Assembly: GCA_033722375.1 (NCBI GenBank) | Contig: JAWVZB010000051.1 | Location: 1-21,756, forward strand | Origin: JAWVZB01 sp033722375 | GTDB taxonomy: Bacteria > Actinomycetota > Nitriliruptoria > Nitriliruptorales > Nitriliruptoraceae | Reading direction: 5' to 3' | DNA length: 21,756 nt | The notes under the pieces: model-generated | Database searches by the model: none | What the model was told of the DNA's origin: nothing | Seen by the model: only the letters and a program-made list of their open reading frames with translations | Program-made: the position numbers and the translations under genes | Part shown: positions 14,761 to 21,756 of the stretch, piece by piece | Layout of the letters: each line of letters begins with the position of its first letter | Position numbering within the stretch: the stretch's first letter is position 1

Positions 14761-15689
14761 GCCGCCGCCTCCCGCACCGCGTCGCGCATGCGTTCCACCT
14801 CGTCCCGCGCCGGGGGGTCGCCCCGGTAGGCCATGCGCTCGAAGACCCCGGTGGCGGTGGCGACGGGGTCCAGCAGCGTGCGGTCGGCCGCGACCGCAGC
14901 GCGGGCCTCCGCAGGAGTGAGGCTCGGTGCGTCCCGGATCGCCCCCCGCCGGGTCAGCTCCAGCAGCAGGAGCTGGTACTGGGCGCGGACCGCAGCCTCG
15001 AGGTCGCCCCGCTCGAGCGCGGCGTCGGCCAGCCCCCGCCAGTCCTCCGGCGTTCGCGTGATCTCGTGCTCGGTCGGGGCGTGCTCGTCGGCGACGACGA
15101 AGAGCCGGCGGGCCAGCGCCCACACCCCGGCGAGACCGAGGAGCCCGAGGACGACCGCGACGGCGGTGCCGACCCCACCGCTCGCGGAACCGAGCCACTC
15201 GGCGATGCGGAGGAGCAGGTCCTGCGCGAAGCGCCAGAGCCGCTCCTGGACCGTCGGACTGGTGCTCAGTCCGTCGTAGACCTGGTCGAGCGTGGTCTGC
15301 AGCTGCGCAGCCGGGAGCTCCGGGGCCCGCCCGGCCGCAGCGGCGGTGCTCTGGAGCCGTTCCAGCCGGTCGACGGCGGTGCGGAAGGTCACCGTGGTGG
15401 CACCGTCGAGGTCCGCGATCACCGGGTCCGCCGGGATCTCGATCGTCCCCTCTCCGAGCTCGACCACGATCGGGCGGATGAACCCGTCGCGGACCTGTTC
15501 GAGCCGGGCCCCGGTCGGGTCCTCCATGCCGGCCCGGGCAGCGTCGAGCGCCGCGTCGATCCGCTGCTGGTAGGTGGCGAGGTCGAGGGCGTCGGGTGGC
15601 GACTGTGCTGCGGCCGGGCCGCCGAGCAACAGCACCGTCGCGACGAGGACCACGATGCGGCCGCGAGGCGGAACGCGGGCCATGCTCAC
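14757..15689 (-). CDS. DUF4129 domain membrane protein
   Basis: This 310-residue protein has an N-terminal signal sequence (to about residue 29, AAAQS), an extracytoplasmic helical region (about 35-170) and one membrane segment (172-195). The cytoplasmic DUF4129 domain (about 215-290) includes DWRGLADAALERGDLEAAVRAQYQLLLLELTRRG and the SLTPAEARAAV motif. DUF4129 resembles the C-terminal part of transglutaminase-like membrane proteins, which often sit beside MoxR and DUF58 genes. The GTG at 15689 overlaps the previous stop by 4 nt. An ATG two codons later (15683) is an alternative start with equal support from the G-rich upstream stretch. Role inferred from the cluster only. Confidence 0.86.
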   Translation of the reverse strand: MSMARVPPRGRIVVLVATVLLLGGPAAAQSPPDALDLATYQQRIDAALDAARAGMEDPTGARLEQVRDGFIRPIVVELGEGTIEIPADPVIADLDGATTVTFRTAVDRLERLQSTAAAAGRAPELPAAQLQTTLDQVYDGLSTSPTVQERLWRFAQDLLLRIAEWLGSASGGVGTAVAVVLGLLGLAGVWALARRLFVVADEHAPTEHEITRTPEDWRGLADAALERGDLEAAVRAQYQLLLLELTRRGAIRDAPSLTPAEARAAVAADRTLLDPVATATGVFERMAYRGDPPARDEVERMRDAVREAAA

Positions 15690-16807
15690 GCCCCCCGCAG
15701 CTCGCGCGCCATCATCTCGAGATCGAAGCCTTCGTCGCGGATCCGCAGGTCGAAGTACAAGAGCACGCCGACGAGGCTGGTGAACGGCTGGGTGACGACC
15801 GCCGCGACGGTGCTGCCGAGGGTCTGGACGAACAGCACCACCAGGCCGGAGCCGTCACCTCCGGAGAGCAGGTCCATGAAGTACGGCACGGCGAACGGCG
15901 TCGAGATGATGGTGTTGACGATCGCCGCCAGGATGAACGCCAGCAGCAGGGTCCCGAGCGCCTTCCAGAAGTGGCCGCGGGTCAGCCGCCAGGTCCGTGC
16001 GATGGATCCGAAGGTCCGCTGGTCCTCCAACACGATCGTGGTCGCGGCGAAGTACAGCCGCACCAGGAGGAAGACCCCGACCGCGACGGCCCCGACCGCG
16101 AGCACGATCGCCGCGAAGACCGACGCCTCGCCGACCGCGAAGGCGAGGAGGGCGGCCCCGCCGATCCCGACGCCGATGATGACGAGCAGCACGAACACCA
16201 GGCCGACCAGCCGACCGATCTTGGTCCACACGAACCGGTAGGTCCCCCCGACCGTGAGCGGGTCGCCGAGGTAGACGTCGGCGCTCCCCTTCACCACGGC
16301 GGCAGCGAGGAGAGGCGCGATCACGACGTACTGGAACACCGTGGCGATCACGGTGCCGGCGATCGACCCCGTCGCGGTGGTGGCGGCGATCAGGAACGAC
16401 GAGGGCACCAGCAGCACCGCGACGATCCCCATCAGGACCTTCCAGTGGTTGCGGTACAGCCGGATCGCCGCGTCGAGGATCGCGCCGACGTTCCGCGGCC
16501 GCAGCCCGAGCGGGTCCGCGGGGCGACCCGGTGGCGGCGCGAACGACCGGGCGGTCCCGGTCGGCGGTGGGGGCGGAGCCGCCGGCGGTGGTGGCGACGG
16601 GGATCGGGGCGGGCCCTCGGACCCGGCTGGAGCTTCGGGGGTCGACGGCGGTGGCGGGGTCGATGACTCCCCGGACGCGGGCACCGAGGCCCAGTAGTCG
16701 CCGGGCTCGTCCGCAGGAGGCGCAGACGGACGGGGCGCGTCCGCTGGCGGTGGCGGAGGACCGTCCCCGCCCGTCTCTGGGCGGGGCGGTGGTCGGTCGT
16801 CGCTCAC
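15686..16807 (-). CDS. Proline-rich polytopic membrane protein (GPDPase-membrane-domain-like)
   Basis: This 373-residue protein is first in the cluster. Residues 1-105 are disordered and Pro/Ala/Ser-rich, with runs such as PPPPP, and probably cytoplasmic. After NVGAILDAAIRLYRNHW (106-122) come about six membrane segments (123-143, 149-171, 198-221, 226-256, 284-306, 320-353) and the family end YFDLRIRDEGFDLEMM (351-366). This resembles the membrane domain found in some glycerophosphodiester phosphodiesterases and many stand-alone actinobacterial proteins; there is no phosphodiesterase domain here. The GTG at 16807 has AGGTGA at 7 nt, and a TANNNT box lies at 16843-16838. The proline-rich tail may bind partner proteins. 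Function unknown. Confidence 0.8.
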   Translation of the reverse strand: MSDDRPPPRPETGGDGPPPPPADAPRPSAPPADEPGDYWASVPASGESSTPPPPSTPEAPAGSEGPPRSPSPPPPAAPPPPPTGTARSFAPPPGRPADPLGLRPRNVGAILDAAIRLYRNHWKVLMGIVAVLLVPSSFLIAATTATGSIAGTVIATVFQYVVIAPLLAAAVVKGSADVYLGDPLTVGGTYRFVWTKIGRLVGLVFVLLVIIGVGIGGAALLAFAVGEASVFAAIVLAVGAVAVGVFLLVRLYFAATTIVLEDQRTFGSIARTWRLTRGHFWKALGTLLLAFILAAIVNTIISTPFAVPYFMDLLSGGDGSGLVVLFVQTLGSTVAAVVTQPFTSLVGVLLYFDLRIRDEGFDLEMMARELRGA

Positions 16808-16837
16808 GCGCTGGTCACCTGTCGTCGCGCCGCGCCG

Positions 16838-16843
16838 ATGCTA
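16838..16843 (-). promoter_or_regulatory. Putative -10 box for the MoxR cluster operon
   Basis: On the minus strand TAGCAT has 4 of 6 matches to TATAAT, fits TANNNT and lies 30 nt before the GTG at 16807. No -35 box is seen. The call rests on pattern and position. Confidence 0.3.
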
Positions 16844-16852
16844 CTGCGGGGC

Positions 16853-16866
16853 GCCGACCCGTCGGC
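16853..16866 (-). terminator. Possible terminator hairpin after GGDEF-EAL gene
   Basis: GCCGAC and GTCGGC form an inverted repeat around CC (a 5-bp stem with a 4-nt loop when folded), 4 nt past the stop codon of the GGDEF-EAL gene. No T-tract. Weak by itself, but well placed between two transcription units. Confidence 0.3.
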
Positions 16867-16870
16867 CGCG

Positions 16871-19800
16871 CTAGTTGCCCTTCCCGTTCTTCTCCCCGCC
16901 CTTCTTGTCACCGCCGTTGCTGCCCTTGTCGCTGCCGTCCTGGCCCTTGGGGTCGCTGTCTCCGGCGTTGCTCTGCTCGGGCTGCGAGCGCTGTTCCTGC
17001 GCGGTGTCGGACCCCGGTCCACTCGACTCCGCGGTCTCGGTGCTCTCGGTGCCCTCGGTGCTCTCCGTGGTCTCCGTGGTCTCCGTGGTCTCGGGGCTCC
17101 CGCCGGTGTCGCCCGACGAGTCACTCGACGCGGTTCCGGTCGTGTCGGTCGACTCCGAGGTGGACTGGTCGCTCGACGTGGCCCCGTCGGTGCTCGTGGC
17201 CTCCGCTTCGGTCTGGCCGCTGCCGCCCGTCGTGTCGGCTCCGGTCGTCCCGCCTTCTGCCGTGTCCGGATCCTCGGCCGCTGCCGTCTCGGTTGGGGCG
17301 GGCGACGCCGGCTCGATCGGGTGTTCCTCGAGCAGTTCGGCCGCCCCACCGTCGAGGCTGGCTTGGAGGTCGACACCGCTGTCAGGGTCGACGGCGGGCG
17401 CGTTCACCCCGACCGTGTCGAAGACGCTCGACACCACGGTGCGCGCGTCGTCGGTGAGGTCCTGCACGTCGGCGAGACCGGTGGTCAGCGGCAACAGTCC
17501 CGCGAAGGTCCCGATCGCCAGGCGTACTGGCACACCCTCGAGTGCGGCCCACCGGCGGTCGTCGGGGTCGCCGTCGGGGAAGAGCAGCTCGAGCACCGCC
17601 GCCAGCGAGTCCGGATCGGTCGAGCTGCCTCGGTGGCCCCGGGCGGTCTCCGCGAGCACCGCGTTGATGCGTCCCTGGGGGATCTCCCGGTGCGCCGGCA
17701 CCGGCGACGTGTCCGGTTCGGCAGCGACGAGCGAGGACACCGTGACCCGCCAACCAGCGGGGCGGCCCACCTGGGCGTGGATGAGCGACCGCGTCATCTC
17801 GCGGCGTGGGATGGGACGGGCGAAGCGGAAGCCCTGCATCCGGCGGCAGCCGCGGGCACGCAGCCACGCCACCTGCTCGGAGGTCTCGACACCCTCGGCC
17901 ACGATGTCGACGTCGAGGCTCTCGGCCATCGCCAGCACCGCGTCCACCACCACCCCGCTGCGGGGGTCCTCCTCGAGGTCCGCGATGAAGGACCGGTCGA
18001 TCTTGATCACGTCCACGGGGATCTGGGTGAGGTAGGTCAGACCGCCGTAGCCGGCGCCGAAGTCGTCGATGGCGCAGCGGACGCCCTGCTCGTGAAGCCG
18101 TTCGAGCGAGGCGGTGATGCCATCCAGGTCGCGGAAGAGCGCCGTCTCGGTCAGCTCGATCTCGAGGAGGTGTCCGGGCAGGCCGGTGCGTTCCAGGACG
18201 CGCTCCACGAGCTCGTGGAGTGGCTCTTTGACGACCTGCGCACCGGACACGTTCACCGACACCGGGACCGAGAGGAGGCCGAGGTCGTTCCAGTGGGCGA
18301 TCTGTTCGCAGGCGGTCTGGAGGATCCACTCCCCGAGCTCGATGATCGCGCCGGTCTCCTCCGCGAGCGGGATGAAGCCACCGGGGGACACCGTTCCGAG
18401 CACCGGGTGCTGCCAGCGGACCAGCGCCTCGAGCGCCACGATCTCGCGGCTGTCCGCGTCGATCTGGGGCTGGTAGTAGAGCTCGAACTCGTCGTTGGCC
18501 ACGGCGTTGCGGAGCGAGCCCTCGAGCGAGAGCCGCACCCGGGCGCGGTCGCTCATCTCGGGCGTGAAGAACTGGATGCCACCACCGCCGTCGGTCTTGG
18601 CGCGGTACATCGCGGTGTCGGCGTGCTTGAGGAGGTGCTTGGCGTCGTTGGCGTCGTCGGGGCCGATGGCCACGCCGATCGACGTGCCGACGAACAGCTC
18701 ACGGGTCCCGACCTCGAACGCGTCGCGGAACACCTCACGCACCTTGCGTGCCACCGTGAGCGCGTCCTGGTCCGTGTCGATGCCTGGCATCACGATCGCG
18801 AACTCGTCGCCACCGAGGCGGGCAACGGTGTCGACCTCGCGGACGGACTCCTCGAGCCGCCTGGCGATCGCGACGAGCAGTCCGTCGCCGACATCGTGCC
18901 CGAGGCTGTCGTTGATGGTCTTGAAGCGGTCGAGGTCGAGCAGCATCACGGCGACCCGGTCCCGGTCACGTCGGGCGTGGGCGAGCTCGTTCGAGAGACG
19001 GTCGTCCAGGAGTTGACGGTTCGCGAGCCCGGTCAGCGGGTCGTGGTGGGCGCGGTACTCGCGCTTGATCCGGAGGTGGAGCTGGCGCACGAGGTGGGCG
19101 GCGGCCAGGAGCGGGAGCCCGAGTCCCACGGCAACGAAGGGCCACGGACCGAGCGTTCCGGACCCCACGTAGTCGAGCACGACGGCGGCCGGACCGCCGA
19201 CGACGACGGTGAGGATCACCGCGAGGTGGCTGCCGCGGACCTCGGTCGACCGGGAGGGAGACACGTCCGCGAAGCGGTCCGCGAGCGACGGGTGGAGGCT
19301 GCCGGCAGCCAGGAGGACGAGGGACCACAGCGGGAGCGCGATCAGCTTCTCGGTGATCGTCACGGTCGGCTCGATCGCCTCCCACAGGAGCGCCGCGTCC
19401 GCGAACAGCAGGATGAAGACCGCACCGACGAGATAGTTGACCGTCCGGGGTCGCTCGCTCGTGAGGCCCCCGAACCGGGCGAGCATCCACAGCAGGCCGA
19501 CGTCGCGCAGCAAGGGCAGGTAGGTCTCGGACGGGGCGCGGGTGAAGGCCGTGATCATGAGTGCGGCCACGGGGAGAACGAGGACGGTCTCTGCGGCGAT
19601 GTCGAAGACGGCCGCCCCCGGCAGCCGCATCCGCAAGAGACCGGTGACACCCCAGGCGGCGAGCAGGGTGCCACCGACCGCGAGCGCACCGGTGGCGCCG
19701 TCCACCTCGAGGACGGTGGAAACGGTCGCGAGCGCCATGAGCGTGGCGCCGAACCCGGTACCGAGCCAGCCCCGCTTCCACAGCGGCGGTTGGTCGGCGG

Positions 19801-19942
19801 CGATCTGGGTGATGCGCACCGCGATGATCGCGAGGGTCACAGCCCCGGCGGCGACCGTGAGTGCGGTCAGGGCGCCGGTGCCGAGTTGGGCGATCGCTGC
19901 GATCGCGACCACGACGGCGGCGGTGATGACGTGACGTACCAC
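16871..19942 (-). CDS. Membrane GGDEF-EAL cyclic-di-GMP enzyme with long C-terminal extension
   Basis: This 1023-residue protein can in principle make and degrade cyclic-di-GMP. Residues 5-290 contain about eight to ten hydrophobic segments, an unrecognised membrane sensor. The GGDEF domain (about 297-455) has DPLTGLANR, the active-site GGDEF (377-381) and an inhibitory-site RxxD, REVD (368-371), at the correct 5-residue spacing. The EAL domain (about 470-720) keeps QPQ (490-492), EAL (505-507), Asn564, ELTE (597-600), DDFGAGYGGL (626-635), KIDRSF (647-652), AEGVET (682-687) and QGFRFARP (703-710), so phosphodiesterase activity is expected. Residues about 730-872 match nothing I recognise. 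Residues about 875-997 are low-complexity Thr/Ser/Glu/Asp/Gly, and the last 26 are Lys/Gly-rich. The GTG start has AGGAGA at 6 nt. It stands alone between the MoxR cluster and the acyl-CoA dehydrogenase. Confidence 0.95.
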   Translation of the reverse strand: MVRHVITAAVVVAIAAIAQLGTGALTALTVAAGAVTLAIIAVRITQIAADQPPLWKRGWLGTGFGATLMALATVSTVLEVDGATGALAVGGTLLAAWGVTGLLRMRLPGAAVFDIAAETVLVLPVAALMITAFTRAPSETYLPLLRDVGLLWMLARFGGLTSERPRTVNYLVGAVFILLFADAALLWEAIEPTVTITEKLIALPLWSLVLLAAGSLHPSLADRFADVSPSRSTEVRGSHLAVILTVVVGGPAAVVLDYVGSGTLGPWPFVAVGLGLPLLAAAHLVRQLHLRIKREYRAHHDPLTGLANRQLLDDRLSNELAHARRDRDRVAVMLLDLDRFKTINDSLGHDVGDGLLVAIARRLEESVREVDTVARLGGDEFAIVMPGIDTDQDALTVARKVREVFRDAFEVGTRELFVGTSIGVAIGPDDANDAKHLLKHADTAMYRAKTDGGGGIQFFTPEMSDRARVRLSLEGSLRNAVANDEFELYYQPQIDADSREIVALEALVRWQHPVLGTVSPGGFIPLAEETGAIIELGEWILQTACEQIAHWNDLGLLSVPVSVNVSGAQVVKEPLHELVERVLERTGLPGHLLEIELTETALFRDLDGITASLERLHEQGVRCAIDDFGAGYGGLTYLTQIPVDVIKIDRSFIADLEEDPRSGVVVDAVLAMAESLDVDIVAEGVETSEQVAWLRARGCRRMQGFRFARPIPRREMTRSLIHAQVGRPAGWRVTVSSLVAAEPDTSPVPAHREIPQGRINAVLAETARGHRGSSTDPDSLAAVLELLFPDGDPDDRRWAALEGVPVRLAIGTFAGLLPLTTGLADVQDLTDDARTVVSSVFDTVGVNAPAVDPDSGVDLQASLDGGAAELLEEHPIEPASPAPTETAAAEDPDTAEGGTTGADTTGGSGQTEAEATSTDGATSSDQSTSESTDTTGTASSDSSGDTGGSPETTETTETTESTEGTESTETAESSGPGSDTAQEQRSQPEQSNAGDSDPKGQDGSDKGSNGGDKKGGEKNGKGN
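17033..17095 (-). repeat. Seven tandem 9-bp repeats coding for Thr-Glu-Thr/Ser
   Basis: Seven consecutive 9-bp units of the form GGTCTCCGT (with GCTCTCGGT and GCCCTCGGT variants) read on the minus strand as three-residue units P/T-E-T/S/G. They lie in the low-complexity tail of the GGDEF-EAL protein. Unit length is a multiple of three, so copy number can change without a frameshift, which makes tail length potentially variable between strains. Confidence 0.85.
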
Positions 19943-20000
19943 GTGTTGTCTCCTGCTCTCCCTACTCGTGGCAACGAGTGAGAGTGCGGAGAGTTACGCA

Positions 20001-20019
20001 CGACAACGCAGCGTTGTCG
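20001..20019. promoter_or_regulatory. Perfect 19-bp palindrome upstream of GGDEF-EAL gene
   Basis: CGACAACGC-A-GCGTTGTCG is a perfect inverted repeat with a single central base. It is 18 nt past the acyl-CoA dehydrogenase stop and 58 nt before the GGDEF-EAL start. It could be a rho-independent-like terminator, though no T-tract follows, or an operator for the GGDEF-EAL gene. A smaller hairpin, ACTCGT-GGCA-ACGAGT, lies at 19964-19979 in the same leader. Confidence 0.5.
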
Positions 20020-20037
20020 CTCGGTGGTCCGGGAGGG

Positions 20038-21183
20038 TCAGAAGCCCATCGTGCGGCCGATGATCTCCTTCATGATCTCGTTCGTACCGGCGTAGATGCG
20101 CTGCACCCGGGCGTCGGTGTACGCCCGCGCGATCGGGTACTCGCGGATGTAGCCGTAGCCACCGTGGAGCTGCACGCAGCGGTCCACGACGTCGTCGAGC
20201 ACGTCGGTGATCCACCACTTGGCCATGGCAGCCTCGTCGATGCCGAGCTCGCCCCGCGTGTGCGCCTCGATGCAGCGGTCGACGAACGTGCGACCCACGG
20301 TCACGAGCGTCTTCATCTCGGCGAGCTGGAACCTCGAGTTCTGGAACGAGCCGATCGGACGACCGAAGGCCTCCCGCTCCTTGCAGTACGCCACGGTCAT
20401 GTCGAGCGCCGCCTCGGCGCCGGCCATCGCCCCGACCGCGACCGACAACCGCTCCTGCGGGAGCGCCTGCATCAGATAGGCGAAGCCCTGTCCCTCCTCA
20501 CCGAGCAGGTTCTCGGCGGGGACCCGCACGTCGTCGAAGAACAGCTCGGCCGTGTCCTGTGCCTTCAGGCCGATCTTGTCGAGGTTCTTGCCGCGCTCGA
20601 ACCCGTCCATGCCGCGCTCGACGACGAGCAGACTGATCCCCTGGTGCTTGGCGGACGGATCGGTCTTGGCCACCACGATGACGAGGTCCGCGAGGATCCC
20701 GTTGGTGATGAAGGTCTTGCTGCCGTTCAGGACGTAGGTCCCGTCGTCCTTCTGGACGGCGGTCGTGGCGACGTTGGCGAGGTCGCTCCCGGTACCGGGC
20801 TCGGACATCGCGATGGCGGTGATGAGCTCACCGGAAGCCATCCCGGGGAACCACCGCTGCTTCTGCTCGTCGGTGGCGTGGGACCGGAAGTAGGGCACGA
20901 TGACGTCGTTGTGGAGCGGGAAGCCGACGCCCGACGCGCCGACCCGCGCCAACTCCTCGGTGACGACCACGTTGTAACGGAAGTCATCGACCCCACCGCC
21001 GCCGTAGCTGCTGTCGACATCGGTGCACAACAGCCCGACCTCACCGGCCTTGGACCACAGCTCGCGGGGGACGATGCCCTCGTCCTCCCACTGATCGTGG
21101 TGCGGCACCACCTCGTCCTCGACGAAGCGCCGCACCACGTCGCGGAAGGCCTCGTGCTCCTGCTCGAAGATGGTGCGTTCCAT
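20038..21183 (-). CDS. Acyl-CoA dehydrogenase, long-chain type (FadE-like)
   Basis: This 381-residue FAD flavoenzyme should catalyse the first, alpha-beta dehydrogenation step of beta-oxidation or a related acyl-CoA pathway. It shows the N-terminal helical domain (1-118), the signature AMSEPGTGSDL (125-135), the beta domain (about 119-225) and a C-terminal helical domain with GRPIGSFQNSRFQLAEM (274-290), QLHGGYGYIREYP (338-350) and the end RIYAGTNEIMKEII (362-375). Where medium-chain enzymes have the catalytic Glu in YEGT, this has YAGT. As in long-chain and isovaleryl-type enzymes, the base is probably Glu244 in LPQERL. The start at 21183 has an AAGGCGG-like site. It lies 41 bp downstream of carD and is probably co-transcribed with it. 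Substrate chain length is inferred. Confidence 0.94.
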   Translation of the reverse strand: MERTIFEQEHEAFRDVVRRFVEDEVVPHHDQWEDEGIVPRELWSKAGEVGLLCTDVDSSYGGGGVDDFRYNVVVTEELARVGASGVGFPLHNDVIVPYFRSHATDEQKQRWFPGMASGELITAIAMSEPGTGSDLANVATTAVQKDDGTYVLNGSKTFITNGILADLVIVVAKTDPSAKHQGISLLVVERGMDGFERGKNLDKIGLKAQDTAELFFDDVRVPAENLLGEEGQGFAYLMQALPQERLSVAVGAMAGAEAALDMTVAYCKEREAFGRPIGSFQNSRFQLAEMKTLVTVGRTFVDRCIEAHTRGELGIDEAAMAKWWITDVLDDVVDRCVQLHGGYGYIREYPIARAYTDARVQRIYAGTNEIMKEIIGRTMGF

Positions 21184-21224
21184 CGAGCCGCCTTCGTCGG
21201 AGGTCTGGCGATGGACCCCGGTTG

Positions 21225-21722
21225 CTACGCGACGGTGGCGTCCTCGAGGGCCTCGTCGACCTTCGCCTCGGTCTTCTCGTAGTCGAGATCGAGGGCCGCG
21301 GCCAGCTCGCCGATCAGCATCTTGCGGGCCTTGGTCTGCAGCCGCTTCTCGGCGGCCGACAGCCGGCCCTTCTCGCCGTACTTGACGTGGAGGTCACGCA
21401 CGACGTCGGCGACCTTCTCGGGATCGCCCGACTGCACGCGACGCTGCCGGGCCTTGAACTGTCGCGCCCACGTGCCCTTCTTCAGCTTGGTCTTGCCGCG
21501 GAGGCGTTCGAGGAGCTCCTCGCCGTCCTCCTTGCACACCGGTTCACGGATCCCCACGTCGTCACACGCCTCGACAGGAACCTTGAGGACGAGATCCTGC
21601 TCGGGAACGGAGAAGACCAGGTACTCGCGCTTCTCCCCCTGGAAATCTCGGTCCTCCGTCCGCTCGATCACGGCAGCGCCGTGGTTGGGGTGAACGACGG
21701 TTTGGCCGACGGTGTACGGCAT
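21225..21722 (-). CDS. carD: CarD-family RNA polymerase-binding transcription regulator
   Basis: This 165-residue protein binds the RNA polymerase beta subunit and stabilises open promoter complexes, notably at rRNA and housekeeping promoters. In mycobacteria it is essential. The N-terminal Tudor-like RNAP-interaction domain (about 1-60) opens MPYTVGQTVVHPNHGAAVIE, the family hallmark. The C-terminal helical DNA-binding domain (about 65-160) includes KKGTWARQFKARQRR (81-95, with the Trp expected to contact the upstream edge of the transcription bubble) and LSAAEKRLQTKARKMLIGELA. The ATG start at 21722 has a strong AGGAGG at 5 nt. Length is typical. Its promoter lies outside the window. The gene next to it is an acyl-CoA dehydrogenase rather than the isoprenoid genes often found near carD. 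Confidence 0.96.
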   Translation of the reverse strand: MPYTVGQTVVHPNHGAAVIERTEDRDFQGEKREYLVFSVPEQDLVLKVPVEACDDVGIREPVCKEDGEELLERLRGKTKLKKGTWARQFKARQRRVQSGDPEKVADVVRDLHVKYGEKGRLSAAEKRLQTKARKMLIGELAAALDLDYEKTEAKVDEALEDATVA

Positions 21723-21756
21723 CGATCCTCCTGCAGACGGTGGGCGGTTGGTGTGC

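Noticed and set aside
16838..19981. Plus-strand open frame of over 1000 codons opposite the GGDEF-EAL gene
   Set aside because: The minus strand has unmistakable GGDEF and EAL motifs. The plus frame is a composition shadow caused by high GC at third codon positions.
20038..21183. Loss of the YEGT glutamate as evidence of a dead acyl-CoA dehydrogenase
   Set aside because: Long-chain and isovaleryl-type enzymes place the base on another helix, and LPQERL with Glu244 is present.

Overview
The window is 21.8 kb of very GC-rich DNA, densely packed with genes. It carries a CarD-type RNA polymerase-binding regulator, a SARP/BTAD regulator, a maleylpyruvate isomerase-like (mycothiol-associated) protein, many GTG starts, and the MoxR-DUF58-DUF4350-DUF4129-SpoIIM-RDD neighbourhood known from mycobacteria and relatives. 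This points to a chromosomal segment of an actinomycete (Actinomycetota), perhaps a less-studied class such as Nitriliruptoria or Acidimicrobiia. The class is a guess from gene content. I see no rRNA, tRNA, CRISPR array, insertion sequence or phage gene.

Layout. Positions 1-312 hold no convincing gene but contain two copies of a 32-bp inverted-repeat element, then the promoter region of an orphan six-TM sensor histidine kinase (313-1602, +). Convergent to it is a berberine-bridge-like FAD oxidase (2982-1624, -), preceded on the same strand by a SARP-BTAD-TolB-like-TPR regulator (5266-3053, -). That regulator is divergent from a long-chain acyl-CoA synthetase (5393-7258, +). Next on the minus strand come a Tat-exported metallo-beta-lactamase-fold lipoprotein (8045-7272) and a translationally coupled pair, a TetR regulator and a maleylpyruvate isomerase-like protein (9477-8111). 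The pair has a clear sigma70-type promoter with a TetR-type dyad operator on its start site.

Positions 9580-16807 hold one envelope-associated cluster. Five genes read leftward: a proline-rich polytopic membrane protein, DUF4129, DUF4350, MoxR ATPase and DUF58. The first four are joined by 4-nt GTGA overlaps. A SpoIIM-like membrane protein reads the other way and overlaps the DUF58 gene tail-to-tail, and an RDD membrane protein follows. This order, including the flipped SpoIIM gene, matches what I recall of the mycobacterial Rv3691-Rv3695 region. MoxR ATPases with DUF58 partners are thought to act as chaperone or remodelling systems, here probably serving membrane or cell-wall proteins.

Positions 16871-19942 encode a 1023-residue membrane GGDEF-EAL protein whose motifs for cyclic-di-GMP synthesis, feedback inhibition and hydrolysis are all intact. 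It has an unusual C-terminal extension: about 140 unrecognised residues, then about 150 residues of low-complexity Thr/Ser/Glu sequence ending in a Lys/Gly tail. A long-chain-type acyl-CoA dehydrogenase (21183-20038) and carD (21722-21225) close the window.

Fatty-acid enzymes (FadD-like and FadE-like) flank regulators of several kinds, but nothing in the sequence proves a shared circuit. The most unusual items are the paired dyad elements at the left edge, the C-terminal extension of the GGDEF-EAL protein, and the two genes that look leaderless (SARP regulator and SpoIIM-like), both with a TANNNT box 7 nt before the start codon.
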